A DNA stretch of 64,000 nucleotides from an uncultured Dysosmobacter sp. (GCA_934590165.1 CAKTOO010000009.1:1-64000), one strand, 5' to 3'; counted from the stretch's first letter, positions 9,577-19,899 are shown. Notes: generated from the letters alone by a model not told the origin. Translations and numbers: made by a program.

Positions 9577-10338
9577 ATGGCAAGACGCAGACATTCCAAC
9601 CGGCGGCACAGAAGGGGGAGCTTCGGCTTCCTCTACAAGGTGCTGTCCATGCTGGTCATCTGCGGTGCCATTATCGCGGCGCTGACGCTGTTTTTCCGGG
9701 TGGGCACCATCGTGGTCACCGGGGAGGAGCGGTATACGGAGGCGGAGGTCATCGCCGCCACCGGCGTGGAGCAGAATGACAACCTGTTCCTGCTGAATAA
9801 ATACACCGTGGCCAACAACATTTTGGCGGAGCTTCCCTATATTGAGGAGATCCGCATCAACCGCAAGCTGCCGGATACGCTGCTCATTGAGGTAAAGGAG
9901 TGCGGCGACCCCTTGGCGGTGATCCAGGACGGCTTTGCCTGGCTGGTGAGCCCCGGCGGGAAGATCGTGGAGCAGCGCGGTGCATCAGAGGTGGGAGACT
10001 GCCCTGTCATCAGCGGCTGCCAGTTGCTGGCCCCTACGGTGGGGACGCCCATGGCCCTGGCCACGGAGTACGCCACCCAGCAGCAAAGCCTTTTGGATTT
10101 GTTGGACGCTCTGGAGAGCGCCGGAATGCTGGACCAGGTGGAGGGCATCCATCTGGAGGACCTGTCCGTGCTGGTGATGGACTACGGCGGCCGCTTTTCC
10201 GTGGAGATGCCCTATGGCGCGGACTATCCCCGCAAGCTCCGTGCGCTCCAGGCGGTCATCGACAATCTGGAGACCAACCAGACCGGGACGGTCCAGCTGA
10301 CCCGGGATAACGGCGAGGTCCATTTTATCGAAGATTGA
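9577..10338 (+). CDS. ftsQ: Cell division protein FtsQ/DivIB
   Basis: A 253-residue bitopic protein with a basic N-terminus (ARRRHSNRRHRRGS), a transmembrane helix at about 19-41 and an extracellular POTRA domain (VGTIVVTGEERYTEAEVIAATG). The FtsQ/DivIB beta domain follows. It bridges early and late divisome proteins with FtsL and DivIC. ATG 9577 is preferred to GTG 9556 because GGGAG at 9564-9568 is 8 nt upstream. A strong terminator follows, so the mur/fts transcript likely ends here and ftsZ is transcribed separately. Confidence 0.9.
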   Translation: MARRRHSNRRHRRGSFGFLYKVLSMLVICGAIIAALTLFFRVGTIVVTGEERYTEAEVIAATGVEQNDNLFLLNKYTVANNILAELPYIEEIRINRKLPDTLLIEVKECGDPLAVIQDGFAWLVSPGGKIVEQRGASEVGDCPVISGCQLLAPTVGTPMALATEYATQQQSLLDLLDALESAGMLDQVEGIHLEDLSVLVMDYGGRFSVEMPYGADYPRKLRALQAVIDNLETNQTGTVQLTRDNGEVHFIED

Positions 10339-10342
10339 CGAA

Positions 10343-10374
10343 GGGGAGGAGCCGGCGGGACCGCTCCTCCTTTT
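10343..10374 (+). terminator. Intrinsic terminator after ftsQ
   Basis: GGAGGAGC at 10345-10352 pairs with GCTCCTCC at 10363-10370 and is followed by TTTT. It separates the dcw transcript from ftsZ. Confidence 0.85.
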
Positions 10375-10410
10375 CGACGGAAAAAACTCCGGGAAAAGAC
10401 CAAAGGCCCC

Positions 10411-10439
10411 TTGACCGGAGAAACAAAGTGTCATACAAT
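10411..10439 (+). promoter_or_regulatory. Sigma-A promoter of ftsZ
   Basis: TTGACC at 10411-10416 and TACAAT at 10434-10439 are separated by exactly 17 nt. The promoter lies 86 nt before the ftsZ start and after the ftsQ terminator. Confidence 0.8.
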
Positions 10440-10524
10440 AACTTTATTACTATAACCACAGGATATTGAGAGAATAAAAGGGCGGACATGCCCTTTGCCA
10501 CAAATGATAGTAGGAGGCACCACT

Positions 10525-11646
<1,122 letters not shown>

Positions 11647-11659
11647 TTGAAAAATCTGG

Positions 11660-11700
11660 AACGCCCCGCAGGAATTTCCTGCGGGGCGCCGTTCTTTTTT
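11660..11700 (+). terminator. Intrinsic terminator after ftsZ
   Basis: An 11-bp perfect stem (GCCCCGCAGGA at 11663-11673, TCCTGCGGGGC at 11677-11687) with a 3-nt loop is followed by a T-rich tail ending in six Ts. Confidence 0.9.
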
Positions 11701-11835
11701 CCGGCGGCGGGGCTTCTGGGGATTCGTCCCTTGGGGCCGCTGCCGCTTTTTGCTTAGGGTGAGCTGGCGTCGGAGCGCAAAAGATACTCTTGCCGGCGCG
11801 GATACCGCCGGCTTTTTGGAAAAGAGGTGATTTTT

Positions 11836-12885
11836 TTGTATGGACCATGGCAAACGGCAAAACGGGCGCTGCGGGGCGGAGCGGCGCTGCTGCTGGCGGT
11901 GCAGCTTTTAATGGCCCCCACGGCTGCGGCCCGGGCAGCGGAGCCGGATACGGCTCCTTCCGCCAGGGAGCTGGTTCCGGTGGGGCACACGGTGGGCATC
12001 AAGCTGTTTTCCCGGGGCGTACTGGTGGTGAAGCTGGCGGAGGACAGCACGCCTGCCAAGGCTTGCGGCCTGCGGACCGGCGATGTCATCGTCAGCTGCG
12101 GCGGCACGACTGTCCGGTCCTCGGAGCAGTTTCAGTCCCTGCTGCAAAAAACGGGACAGCAGGCCACGGACCTGCAAGTCCAGCGGAACGGACAGAGCAT
12201 GACGCTCTCCGTCTGCCCGGAGCAAAATGAGCAGGGCACCTATTCCATCGGTGCCTGGATTCGGGACAGCATGGCGGGTATCGGCACCGTCACCTATTAT
12301 GACCCGTCTACAGGTGCATTCGGCGCCCTGGGCCACGGCATTACCGATATGGACACCTCACTGCTGATGCCCTTCTCCTCCGGCTCCGTGCTGGCTTCCA
12401 CGGTAAAGGCCGTGAAGCGGGGCGAGGTGGGCAGCGCCGGAGAGCTGCGGGGAGATTTCGACCTCCAGTCGGACCTGGGAGACCTGTACGCCAACACGGA
12501 CTGCGGTATCTTTGGCCGTCTGGAGGAGGACGGTGCTTCCTGGCAGCAGGGGGAGGCGCTGCCGGTGGCGTCGCCGTCTGAGGTGGAAACGGGACCTGCC
12601 ACGATTTTGGCCAATGTCCAGGGGGACGAGGTGCGTTCCTACGATGTGGAAATTTTGAAGATCATTCCCAACAGCGGCGACGGCCGGGAGCTGGTGCTTT
12701 CCGTGACGGACCCGGACCTGATCTCCGCCACCGGCGGCATCGTCCAGGGAATGTCCGGCAGTCCTGTCTTGCAAAATGGCCGAATTGTGGGAGCAGTTAC
12801 CCATGTTCTGCTCAATGATCCGACCAAAGGGTATGGAATTTTGATCGAAAATATGCTGGAAGCGGCTGGAAATGACGTAAACTAA
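11836..12885 (+). CDS. spoIVB: SpoIVB peptidase (S55), 3' end apparently supplied by an inserted island
   Basis: A 349-residue mother-cell-signalling serine protease, made in the forespore, that triggers pro-sigma-K processing through SpoIVFA. A hydrophobic N-terminal signal/anchor is followed by a PDZ domain (about 50-115) and the S55 domain with His167 in ALGHGITD and Ser307 in GMSGSP. The TTG at 11836 is preferred because AGAGGTGA lies 5 nt upstream; GTG 11827 would overlap that SD. From about 12751 onward third-codon positions become AT-rich, unlike the rest of the gene. A second copy of this tail lies at 20130-20252, suggesting the 3' end was replaced during island insertion. The gene still reads as intact. 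In ancestors spoIVB normally sits next to spo0A. Confidence 0.93.
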   Translation: MYGPWQTAKRALRGGAALLLAVQLLMAPTAAARAAEPDTAPSARELVPVGHTVGIKLFSRGVLVVKLAEDSTPAKACGLRTGDVIVSCGGTTVRSSEQFQSLLQKTGQQATDLQVQRNGQSMTLSVCPEQNEQGTYSIGAWIRDSMAGIGTVTYYDPSTGAFGALGHGITDMDTSLLMPFSSGSVLASTVKAVKRGEVGSAGELRGDFDLQSDLGDLYANTDCGIFGRLEEDGASWQQGEALPVASPSEVETGPATILANVQGDEVRSYDVEILKIIPNSGDGRELVLSVTDPDLISATGGIVQGMSGSPVLQNGRIVGAVTHVLLNDPTKGYGILIENMLEAAGNDVN

Positions 12886-12896
12886 CCCTAAATGAC

Positions 12897-12944
12897 GAAA
12901 GCACTCACTTATGATGTAGTCCATCAAGTGGGTGCTTTCCTTTT
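12897..12944 (+). terminator. Terminator after spoIVB (island-side)
   Basis: GAAAGCACTCACTT at 12897-12910 pairs with AAGTGGGTGCTTTC at 12926-12939, with one G-U pair, followed by CTTTT. It is unrelated in sequence to the terminator after the displaced spoIVB tail at 20265, so it probably arrived with the island. Confidence 0.85.
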
Positions 12945-13002
12945 GGAAGAAAATAGATACCGCCAGAATAAGGCCAAAATAAAACAAAAAGGAGGCAATG
13001 TT

Positions 13003-13374
13003 ATGCCCAAATTTATTCCGCTCACGATGCTGAAAGACACAACAGGGATTGTTGAGTTCTGCCAAGAGTGCGGAGAACCCGTTTTTGTCACCCGTAACGG
13101 GACGCCGGAAATGGTTATTATGGATGCTGCGTTTTTTGATGAGTATCTGCGTTATCGCACCGAGGACGGCAGACTTGATATCCGGAAAGAATTTGCAACG
13201 ATCCCAGAGGCAATCACCATCAAGGAACTGAAGAATACCGGAGAAGTGTCTGCACTCTGCGCTCAAACGAATGAGCCTGTCAATATTATCAGGAACGGTT
13301 ATGCGGTATTGGTGATCATCAGCGCAGAAGGATATAAGAAACGCCATGCGGAACTCTGGGAAAGCCATCGTTGA
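13003..13374 (+). CDS. Tandem Phd/YefM-like antitoxin-domain protein
   Basis: A 123-residue protein built of two similar halves. Residues 4-50 (IPLTMLKDTTGIVEFC, then PVFVTRNGTPEMVIMD) and 70-117 (ITIKELKNTGEVSALC, then PVNIIRNGYAVLVIIS) both follow the Phd/YefM antitoxin pattern, in which a promoter-binding N-terminus meets an R-N-G turn. AAAAAGGAGG precedes the ATG at 13003; an in-frame ATG further upstream at 12892 lies in the spoIVB terminator region and is unlikely. No RelE/Doc-type toxin follows: the next 172 nt are non-coding. It may therefore be an orphan antitoxin or a dedicated repressor of the island. The domain call is by eye. Confidence 0.7.
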   Translation: MPKFIPLTMLKDTTGIVEFCQECGEPVFVTRNGTPEMVIMDAAFFDEYLRYRTEDGRLDIRKEFATIPEAITIKELKNTGEVSALCAQTNEPVNIIRNGYAVLVIISAEGYKKRHAELWESHR

Positions 13375-13397
13375 GGAATATCAACATGCCTGTATTC

Positions 13398-13427
13398 TTG
13401 CGGAATGTAGGTGAGGTGGGCTATAAT
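13398..13427 (+). promoter_or_regulatory. Promoter upstream of the RhuM-family gene
   Basis: TTGCGG at 13398-13403 and a perfect TATAAT at 13422-13427 are 18 nt apart. Downstream, an SD-like AGGAGA and ATG at 13452 open a frame of only nine codons (MTPTESAIS), which may be a leader peptide or a gene remnant. Confidence 0.6.
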
Positions 13428-13547
13428 AAAACCATAAACAGGAGATGTAAAATGACACCAACTGAAAGCGCAATATCCTGACAGGAAAATTTGCTGCGCT
13501 GAGTTTGACCGAGCAGATAGAGTGCAGGTCTCAAAGGAGGAAATCCC

Positions 13548-14600
13548 ATGTCCAAGGATAAACAGCTTACGATTCGGAGCAGTACAGCGGAATTTTTGAT
13601 TTTTGAAAAGCAGGCCCATGGCGACGGCATAGAGGTTCGTTACGAAGACGAGACCTTGTGGCTGACGCAAAAGATGATGGCCCAGCTTTTTGATGTGTCG
13701 GTAAAAACGGTGAATGAGCATTTGCGAAATGTTTATGTAAGTGGCGAGTTGGAACAGGAAGCAACTGTCCGGAAATTCCGGATAGTTCAAACAGAGGGTA
13801 CCCGGCAGATCGCACGCAATATCGATCATTATAATCTGGATGCGGTTATTTCGGTTGGTTACCGGGTAAATTCCATCCGAGCGACTCAGTTCCGCCGTTG
13901 GGCCACACAGGTGCTGGCCCAATATGCAAAGACTGGTTATGTGATCGACCATAAGCGAATGGAGAACGGCGTCTTTCTGGACGAAGACTATTTTGAACGC
14001 CTGCTGGAGGAAATTCGTGAGATCCGGCTCAGCGAGCGGCGATTTTATCAAAAAATTACCGATTTGTATGCCACTGCGATCGACTATGATAAAAGTTCTC
14101 TGGTGACCAAGCAATTTTTCGCTAAAGTGCAGAACAAGATGCACTATGCAGTGGCGCATCAGACAGCAGCAGAGATTATCTATCATCGCGCAGACAGTGA
14201 AAAAGAACACATGGGACTGACGAACTGGACCAATGCACCGGCGGGAAAGATTTTAAAATCTGATGTAAGCATTGCAAAAAACTACCTGTCGAAAGAAGAA
14301 CTGGAGGATCTGGGCCGTATCGTCAGTGCGTTTCTCGATTTGGCTGAATCTGCCGCACGCCGCCATATCCCCATGACTATGGAGGATTGGGCGGGCCGCG
14401 TGGACAAATTCCTCTTGGCTGATGACCGGGATATTCTGAAGGACGCCGGCAAAATCAGCATGGAGATTGCCAAGAGCCATGCAGAAAATGAGTTTGAGAA
14501 ATATCGTGTCGTTCAGGATAGATTGTATCAGAGTGATTTTGACCGAATGACTTTGGAGGCGAACTCGGATAAACCCCAGCTCAAGATTATGAAAGATTGA
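13548..14600 (+). CDS. RhuM-family protein
   Basis: A 350-residue protein with the RhuM family layout. An N-terminal DNA-binding-like segment (LWLTQKMMAQLFDVSVKTVNEHLRN, residues about 42-66) resembles a winged HTH. The characteristic core follows: NIDHYNLDAVISVGYRVNS, TQFRRWATQVL and YFERLLEEIREIR. RhuM proteins occur in restriction-modification and defence islands and in Salmonella pathogenicity island 3; their molecular function is not established. AAAGGAGGAAATCCC precedes the ATG. The C-terminal half is helical and charged. In this island it stands between an antitoxin-like gene and a predicted defence ATPase, which supports an accessory or defence role. Confidence 0.88.
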   Translation: MSKDKQLTIRSSTAEFLIFEKQAHGDGIEVRYEDETLWLTQKMMAQLFDVSVKTVNEHLRNVYVSGELEQEATVRKFRIVQTEGTRQIARNIDHYNLDAVISVGYRVNSIRATQFRRWATQVLAQYAKTGYVIDHKRMENGVFLDEDYFERLLEEIREIRLSERRFYQKITDLYATAIDYDKSSLVTKQFFAKVQNKMHYAVAHQTAAEIIYHRADSEKEHMGLTNWTNAPAGKILKSDVSIAKNYLSKEELEDLGRIVSAFLDLAESAARRHIPMTMEDWAGRVDKFLLADDRDILKDAGKISMEIAKSHAENEFEKYRVVQDRLYQSDFDRMTLEANSDKPQLKIMKD

Positions 14601-15004
14601 ATATATCAATTGCTTATAAATTGTCAGCAGCTGATATTGAAAATCCGACCCTGTTTAAGCCTGAAAAATAGATGCGCCAAAGTCTAGGGGAGATATTTCA
14701 TAACTGTTTTCAATCCGAATGACTTTGTGCGGTTTAATCCAGGTGCAGAATGAACTCCAGGAAATTTCATATTACAGATAGATATCGACAACCGATTCTA
14801 TATTGTAATAACAGATCACAAATTTTTCATTTTCTTAGTATACTTCATCCGTTTTTTCTTCGATCTAAAACATGGAACTTATATTCAGGTGATTACCGGT
14901 AATAGGGCCATTGGGAATTGTCAATATTGGGTACAGAACAATTATAGATCCTTCCTTATGCTTTAGCGCATTTTTAAGCCCAATAATGCTAGGGGGGTAC
15001 TTTC
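14601..15004. other. AT-rich gene-free stretch before the STAND gene
   Basis: No credible reading frame is seen in these 404 nt. They contain a perfect 12-bp palindrome, ATTACCGGTAAT, at 14892-14903, about 100 nt before the next gene and suitable as a dimeric repressor site. TTGTCA at 14918-14923 could be a -35 element but no good -10 follows. The only SD is a weak AGGGGGGT at 14991-14998. Confidence 0.6.
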
Positions 15005-18000
15005 ATGCTAAATTCAAATGAACGAATGGACTATATTAACAGATATCTATCTGCATATGAAAATAAGATAAAAATGGCGAACCAGCAAGGCCTTTTTGAT
15101 GCCGCAAAAATGTTTGAGCTGTTTGCAGCGAACGTCTGCGCTTTATGGTTTGGACAGCCCTTCAAAAATCTGAATACAGAGGTTGCCAATTACCCCTATG
15201 TAGACTTGATTTCCGAAGATCAAGAACTTTTTGTTCAAGTAAGTACCGTTCAGGACATTTCAGGGAAAATAAAATCCACCTTGGAAAACATTCGGGACAC
15301 TAAAGACAGCCGGTTTTCCAGAGTGAAAAATATCGTATTTTTTATGCTGCACAATCAAAGCGTTGATCGTGTTTCTGATTTTACCGGTGATGCCCAAATC
15401 GGCAATATCCCTTTCATGAGGAAGGACAATCTCATTTCCACCCAAGATATTCTATCAAGAGCGCAGACTGATTTCGAATTTCAATCCCGATTGTACGGGC
15501 TACTGAAGACGGATGAGTTTAACGCTTCGACTAATGAGGCAAAATTTCGCGAGGCCTTGGCGTTCAGTCGGAATGTTGGACTTAAAAACATCAATTGCTT
15601 CATTCATGGTGAGTATCAGATTGACAGAAGTTCCTTAGTCGACAAAGTTAAGACTGATGCCTTCCATTTCATATCCATTCAGGGTGCAGCGGGTTCTGGC
15701 AAGTCCGCTTTTTGCAAAATTCTGTTGGAAAATGAAGAACTGGTATTATATGCGCGGGCAGAGCGGTTTCTAGAAGAAAGCAATCTGAATGATATCTGGT
15801 CTTTGGATATTGAAAAGGTTTTAACGTATATCAATGGCAAGAAACTGACTTTTTTTATCGATGCACTGGAATTTATTGCAGATTGCCGACAGACGAAATT
15901 CGAATTATTGCAGCAATTATATATCATTGCTCAAACATATGAAAACGTTTATATTGTTACATCCTGCCGGTCTAGCGAAAAGGGCGCATTTATCAAACTG
16001 GAAACAAATTTAGGAATCCACAGCTATCTTGTGGACGATTTACCAAACGAGGAACTTCTTCATATTGCAGCAAAGTATCCAGTTATCAAGAAAATGTGTG
16101 GAATGAAGGCATACAGTTCTTTGCTGCGCATTCCGTTCTATATTGAATTGATACTGGAAAAGAATATAAATCCTGATGACATCCATGACGAAGTTGCTTT
16201 CAGAGAATATATTTGGAATAGTATTATCTGCCTAAAAGAAAGAGCAAAAAATTATCACCTCAAGTTTAATGAAATTGTGCAGACAGTTGAGAGAATCGTA
16301 TTTGACCGGGCAAAGCAAAATTTAATGGGCATCCGGTCAGACAAGGTTGACAGCGATATTTTGAAAGCACTGATCTCGGAAGGGGTTTTAACAGAACAGG
16401 GGACATCTGTGCGCCTTAAGTACGACATTTTTGAGGATATTTGCTTCGAACAGTATTTCGACGAAAAATTTCAGGAGTGTCAGGGAGATTACCAGCTTTT
16501 CTACAACGAGATCGGAGATATGGGAAGATGCGTATACAGGCGCTATCAAATTTGGATATCGAATAAACTATTTGGCTCTCAGGATCGGGCCAAATTCCTG
16601 CACAACCTCGTTTTCACGGATACGATTCCGCCGGATTGGAAAAAGCAAACGGAAATTGGAATTATGAAATCCAGATATTGCACCTCCTTCTTTGATGAGC
16701 AGGAGCTGAATATCCAGGAGAGCGGCCAGCTTTGGGACTTTGTCAATATTACAAATCTTTTTGCATTTGAAGTGCAAATACACTTTGTTCCTAGCGGAGA
16801 CCCAAAGTTGGATTTTTATCCCATCGGTAATGGCCGTCCGGCGCTGATTCAGTTGATTTATAAATACGGACTATTCAAGAATGCCAAAACAGAGAGAACC
16901 CAAATTGTAAAGCTGTGCCAGGATTATGCGAAACAGCGTGATGGTAAAAAAGACGCAGCCCCGTCGGCCTGTGCCATTGCAACATATTATGTCGATGAAA
17001 TATTAAAAGAATGTAATAGCAACAATTATTATCACTTGATTCAAGGTATGAGTCCATGTCTTACGATAATTTATCAAATGCCGACGGCAGCCGAAGATTG
17101 GCTCAAATCCTTTTTGAATCAATTATCCGATTTTTATAGAAGCGATGACCCAGGGAGGGGGCGCGTAGCAGAAGATACAATTCAGTGGACTATGAAGAAT
17201 GCATATCCTCAGTTGGTATCTGCTTTCCCAAAGGAGCTTTGCGCTCTTTTTGAAGTTTTTTGGACCAAGCCAACGGATACCCACGAGACTTTCTATCAGC
17301 ATCGCTTAGAAGATGGGCAGCGATATGGATTAAATGAACATGCCGAAAACTATAGCCACAAATTCCGAACAGTTGAAAGCAATCCATTCCTGTGGAATCT
17401 ATTTACAATAAAATTCTCTGAAGGCTTTGAATGGGCAATTTCATTTGTCAACCGTTCCATCTTAGCTTTTGCAGAAACATCTCCACAGGAAGTCACCAAG
17501 ATTCAGCTTTATTTCACGGAAAGCGAGCAGACGAGGACTTACTGGGGAAATCCAAATATGTGGCTCGTGGGTATTGAGGAATATAATCTGCCGGTATTGA
17601 TTGGCGACATAATTTATATTTTGAAGGATGTTGTCATAAAAAATATAACGGTATTTTTGAATCGGGATGATTTAGGGGTATTGTTCGCAAATTGGGTCAA
17701 GGAAAAATTGTATACGGAGGCGAACAACATTGCGTTGCTTACCATTATTGAATGCGTCGGCATGCATTTTCAGCAGGAACTCCCAGGGTACGCGCTGGAT
17801 TTGGCGACCAGCATCCCCTTGATCTATTGGGATATACAAAGGTATGCTGGCTTGTATAAAGATCCTACACGGGATTTACTTGAAAAGCAGATACTTCTTA
17901 CCGTTGGAATTCCAAGTCTAAAGAGTCGATATGAAAAAGATCCAGCATGCAATTGTACTCTGCAAGAATATGTATTCTCTGCGCAATTCCACCCTGATGA

Positions 18001-19771
18001 CACTCTTAAACAGAGTTGCTGCCAAATGATGGACTATTTATATTCCAGGGCAGCCGACGAGGAACTGGACGCCAAGGGATATTTGCAGATTCAAAAAATG
18101 GATGCAAGAGAAGCTGAGGTTGAAGCTATTAACGAAAATATGGTTGCGCTCAAACCGCATATCCACGGAAAGGGCGCAGAGTATGTGGCGCAGCAAAAAC
18201 AATCCGAAACGAATGATGAAGCGCTGTCGAATAAACTTCAAGTATATATAGAGCGGGCATCAAAAGGGGAGACTGAAACTGCAGACGTCCTTATACTGAT
18301 TGATACTGTGATTGAGACGATGGAACACGCTTCCTTAGGTGTCCAATATGAGAACCTTCTCATTCACCTTGTTGCAGTAGTCATAAGAGATGTCGGGTTA
18401 GACGGGGACAAAAGGTCTTCGCTTTGCGGCTTGTGGATCAATGGTATCAGGCGGCTTTTCTCAAATGGAAGCTTTGCGGCAGAGATAGCTCTTTGCCCAA
18501 TTCTGTTTCAACAAATACATAGCAATGCCTCGCCTGAAGCAAAAAACGAAATAAAGCTCCTCATTCTGGATCTTTTGCTGTATCGTGGTCAAAATGGGCT
18601 CATTTCTCGAATCTCCAATTATGCGAAAGACTTTCTGGCAAAGGAAGAAAATCTCTCTCATGCCTTGCTCAATACCATTGTAAAATTGTCAGAAGATGAA
18701 ATGCGCCATCAAAAATACAATGCGGACTATCTAAAGCGTCATTCTGACAGAAATGTAGCAGACTTTGTCCCTAATTTGATACCTAATCTGACGTATGTCG
18801 ATCGTCTTATCCGGGATGAGGGAGAGTCGGTTTACGCGAGCCAGAGAGATGTAATTATCAATGAGTATCTGTTTGAAGAATCGCCTCTGGAAATCAAGAC
18901 TTTTGATATACAGAATTTCGATCTTTCCACATTATGCCGCATTTCAAATTGCGGAGTAAAAATAAGTGACTCTCTATTCAATTCTCTTATGCGCGAAATT
19001 ATTTCCTGCATGGTAGAAGCATGGCACTTCCACTTTGGTAATCGCACCCGTCATGAAGCATTGAATTTTGATTGCGCCCCTGAGATCGTGGCATTGTATC
19101 AAAAGCAAATGGTAGAGTCTTCAGTTGACGCTGAATGTGCAATTGACCTTCTATTTACCGAAATAGACTTTTCCATATTTACAGATGAGACAATCAAATT
19201 CTACCAAGATATATTTGGTAACTTTTTGCCGGAATTTCTCGATGCCTGGCAGGAGCCGGAACGGAGACGTGTTTGCAAAAAGAAAATCCAGTATTTAGAG
19301 CAAAAAGTGAACGGTATTGAGGACGAACATGTGCGAATCCAATTATATAAATCCCTCTTCTTTTTTGCTCCAAAGTATTGTGCAATAGATTTCGGTAAAT
19401 GTCCGACAAGCTATTCCTATGAAGATATCTGTTTTTTGAATGAGCAATTCTCAAAATACGGGAAATATCATCTTCAAGAAATGCTCCAAATAGTGTATCA
19501 ACTGCACATAGACCAGTTACTTCCGCACATTTTGATTTCTATAAATGACTGCTTTAATCAGGCAAAGCCCAATTTAAATCAGTTCGCTGCGATCATTAAA
19601 GATAATCGCCAAATTGTCCAGTTAATTATTTATAAGGCATTTGTCAAATACAGCGAGGAAATCAAACGGGAGCACCAGTTGACGTTGGCTTATGAAAGCA
19701 TTCTGGAAACTCTGGCTGAATTAGACTATGAGGATGCTGCTGTAATTTTGGACGAATTTCGATTGCACTAA
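15005..19771 (+). CDS. Giant SMEK-like / STAND P-loop ATPase, predicted phage-defence sensor
   Basis: A 1588-residue protein, far the largest here. Residues about 7-110 resemble the SMEK domain seen at the N-terminus of predicted immune NTPases: FDAAKMFELFAANV, NLNTEVANYPYVDLI with Asp67, and LFVQVST with Gln78, then SGKIKSTLENI. The order Asp - about 10 residues - Gln-x-Ser is reminiscent of a PD-(D/E)xK nuclease core with an altered Lys. A STAND/NACHT-like ATPase follows: Walker A GAAGSGKS at 227-234, Walker B FFIDALE with Asp286, then TSCRSSEKG. Residues from about 500 on are helical, without recognised motifs, and could be a ligand-sensing repeat array. The layout (effector, STAND core, long sensor) parallels Avs-type antiviral proteins, but activity is inferred. 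A terminator follows. Confidence 0.85.
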   Translation: MLNSNERMDYINRYLSAYENKIKMANQQGLFDAAKMFELFAANVCALWFGQPFKNLNTEVANYPYVDLISEDQELFVQVSTVQDISGKIKSTLENIRDTKDSRFSRVKNIVFFMLHNQSVDRVSDFTGDAQIGNIPFMRKDNLISTQDILSRAQTDFEFQSRLYGLLKTDEFNASTNEAKFREALAFSRNVGLKNINCFIHGEYQIDRSSLVDKVKTDAFHFISIQGAAGSGKSAFCKILLENEELVLYARAERFLEESNLNDIWSLDIEKVLTYINGKKLTFFIDALEFIADCRQTKFELLQQLYIIAQTYENVYIVTSCRSSEKGAFIKLETNLGIHSYLVDDLPNEELLHIAAKYPVIKKMCGMKAYSSLLRIPFYIELILEKNINPDDIHDEVAFREYIWNSIICLKERAKNYHLKFNEIVQTVERIVFDRAKQNLMGIRSDKVDSDILKALISEGVLTEQGTSVRLKYDIFEDICFEQYFDEKFQECQGDYQLFYNEIGDMGRCVYRRYQIWISNKLFGSQDRAKFLHNLVFTDTIPPDWKKQTEIGIMKSRYCTSFFDEQELNIQESGQLWDFVNITNLFAFEVQIHFVPSGDPKLDFYPIGNGRPALIQLIYKYGLFKNAKTERTQIVKLCQDYAKQRDGKKDAAPSACAIATYYVDEILKECNSNNYYHLIQGMSPCLTIIYQMPTAAEDWLKSFLNQLSDFYRSDDPGRGRVAEDTIQWTMKNAYPQLVSAFPKELCALFEVFWTKPTDTHETFYQHRLEDGQRYGLNEHAENYSHKFRTVESNPFLWNLFTIKFSEGFEWAISFVNRSILAFAETSPQEVTKIQLYFTESEQTRTYWGNPNMWLVGIEEYNLPVLIGDIIYILKDVVIKNITVFLNRDDLGVLFANWVKEKLYTEANNIALLTIIECVGMHFQQELPGYALDLATSIPLIYWDIQRYAGLYKDPTRDLLEKQILLTVGIPSLKSRYEKDPACNCTLQEYVFSAQFHPDDTLKQSCCQMMDYLYSRAADEELDAKGYLQIQKMDAREAEVEAINENMVALKPHIHGKGAEYVAQQKQSETNDEALSNKLQVYIERASKGETETADVLILIDTVIETMEHASLGVQYENLLIHLVAVVIRDVGLDGDKRSSLCGLWINGIRRLFSNGSFAAEIALCPILFQQIHSNASPEAKNEIKLLILDLLLYRGQNGLISRISNYAKDFLAKEENLSHALLNTIVKLSEDEMRHQKYNADYLKRHSDRNVADFVPNLIPNLTYVDRLIRDEGESVYASQRDVIINEYLFEESPLEIKTFDIQNFDLSTLCRISNCGVKISDSLFNSLMREIISCMVEAWHFHFGNRTRHEALNFDCAPEIVALYQKQMVESSVDAECAIDLLFTEIDFSIFTDETIKFYQDIFGNFLPEFLDAWQEPERRRVCKKKIQYLEQKVNGIEDEHVRIQLYKSLFFFAPKYCAIDFGKCPTSYSYEDICFLNEQFSKYGKYHLQEMLQIVYQLHIDQLLPHILISINDCFNQAKPNLNQFAAIIKDNRQIVQLIIYKAFVKYSEEIKREHQLTLAYESILETLAELDYEDAAVILDEFRLH

Positions 19772-19850
19772 TAAAATACCCTATCCAATCTGAGTGATTA
19801 AGTACAATATGCGACAACTGAAATCTGTAACTGCGTCTTTTGGCAACGTC

Positions 19851-19893
19851 GTAAAAGCCGGACAAGCTCTATATCACTTGCTCCGGCTTTTAC
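19851..19893. terminator. Bidirectional terminator after the STAND gene
   Basis: A perfect 12-bp stem (GTAAAAGCCGGA at 19851-19862, TCCGGCTTTTAC at 19882-19893) is extended inward by CAAG/CTTG around one unpaired C. A and T runs flank it on both strands. Confidence 0.8.
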
Positions 19894-19899
19894 AGTCAG

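Noticed and set aside
13441..13547. Remnant of a serine recombinase upstream of rhuM
   Set aside because: The short frame resembles recombinase starts only in its first few residues and no catalytic motif follows.
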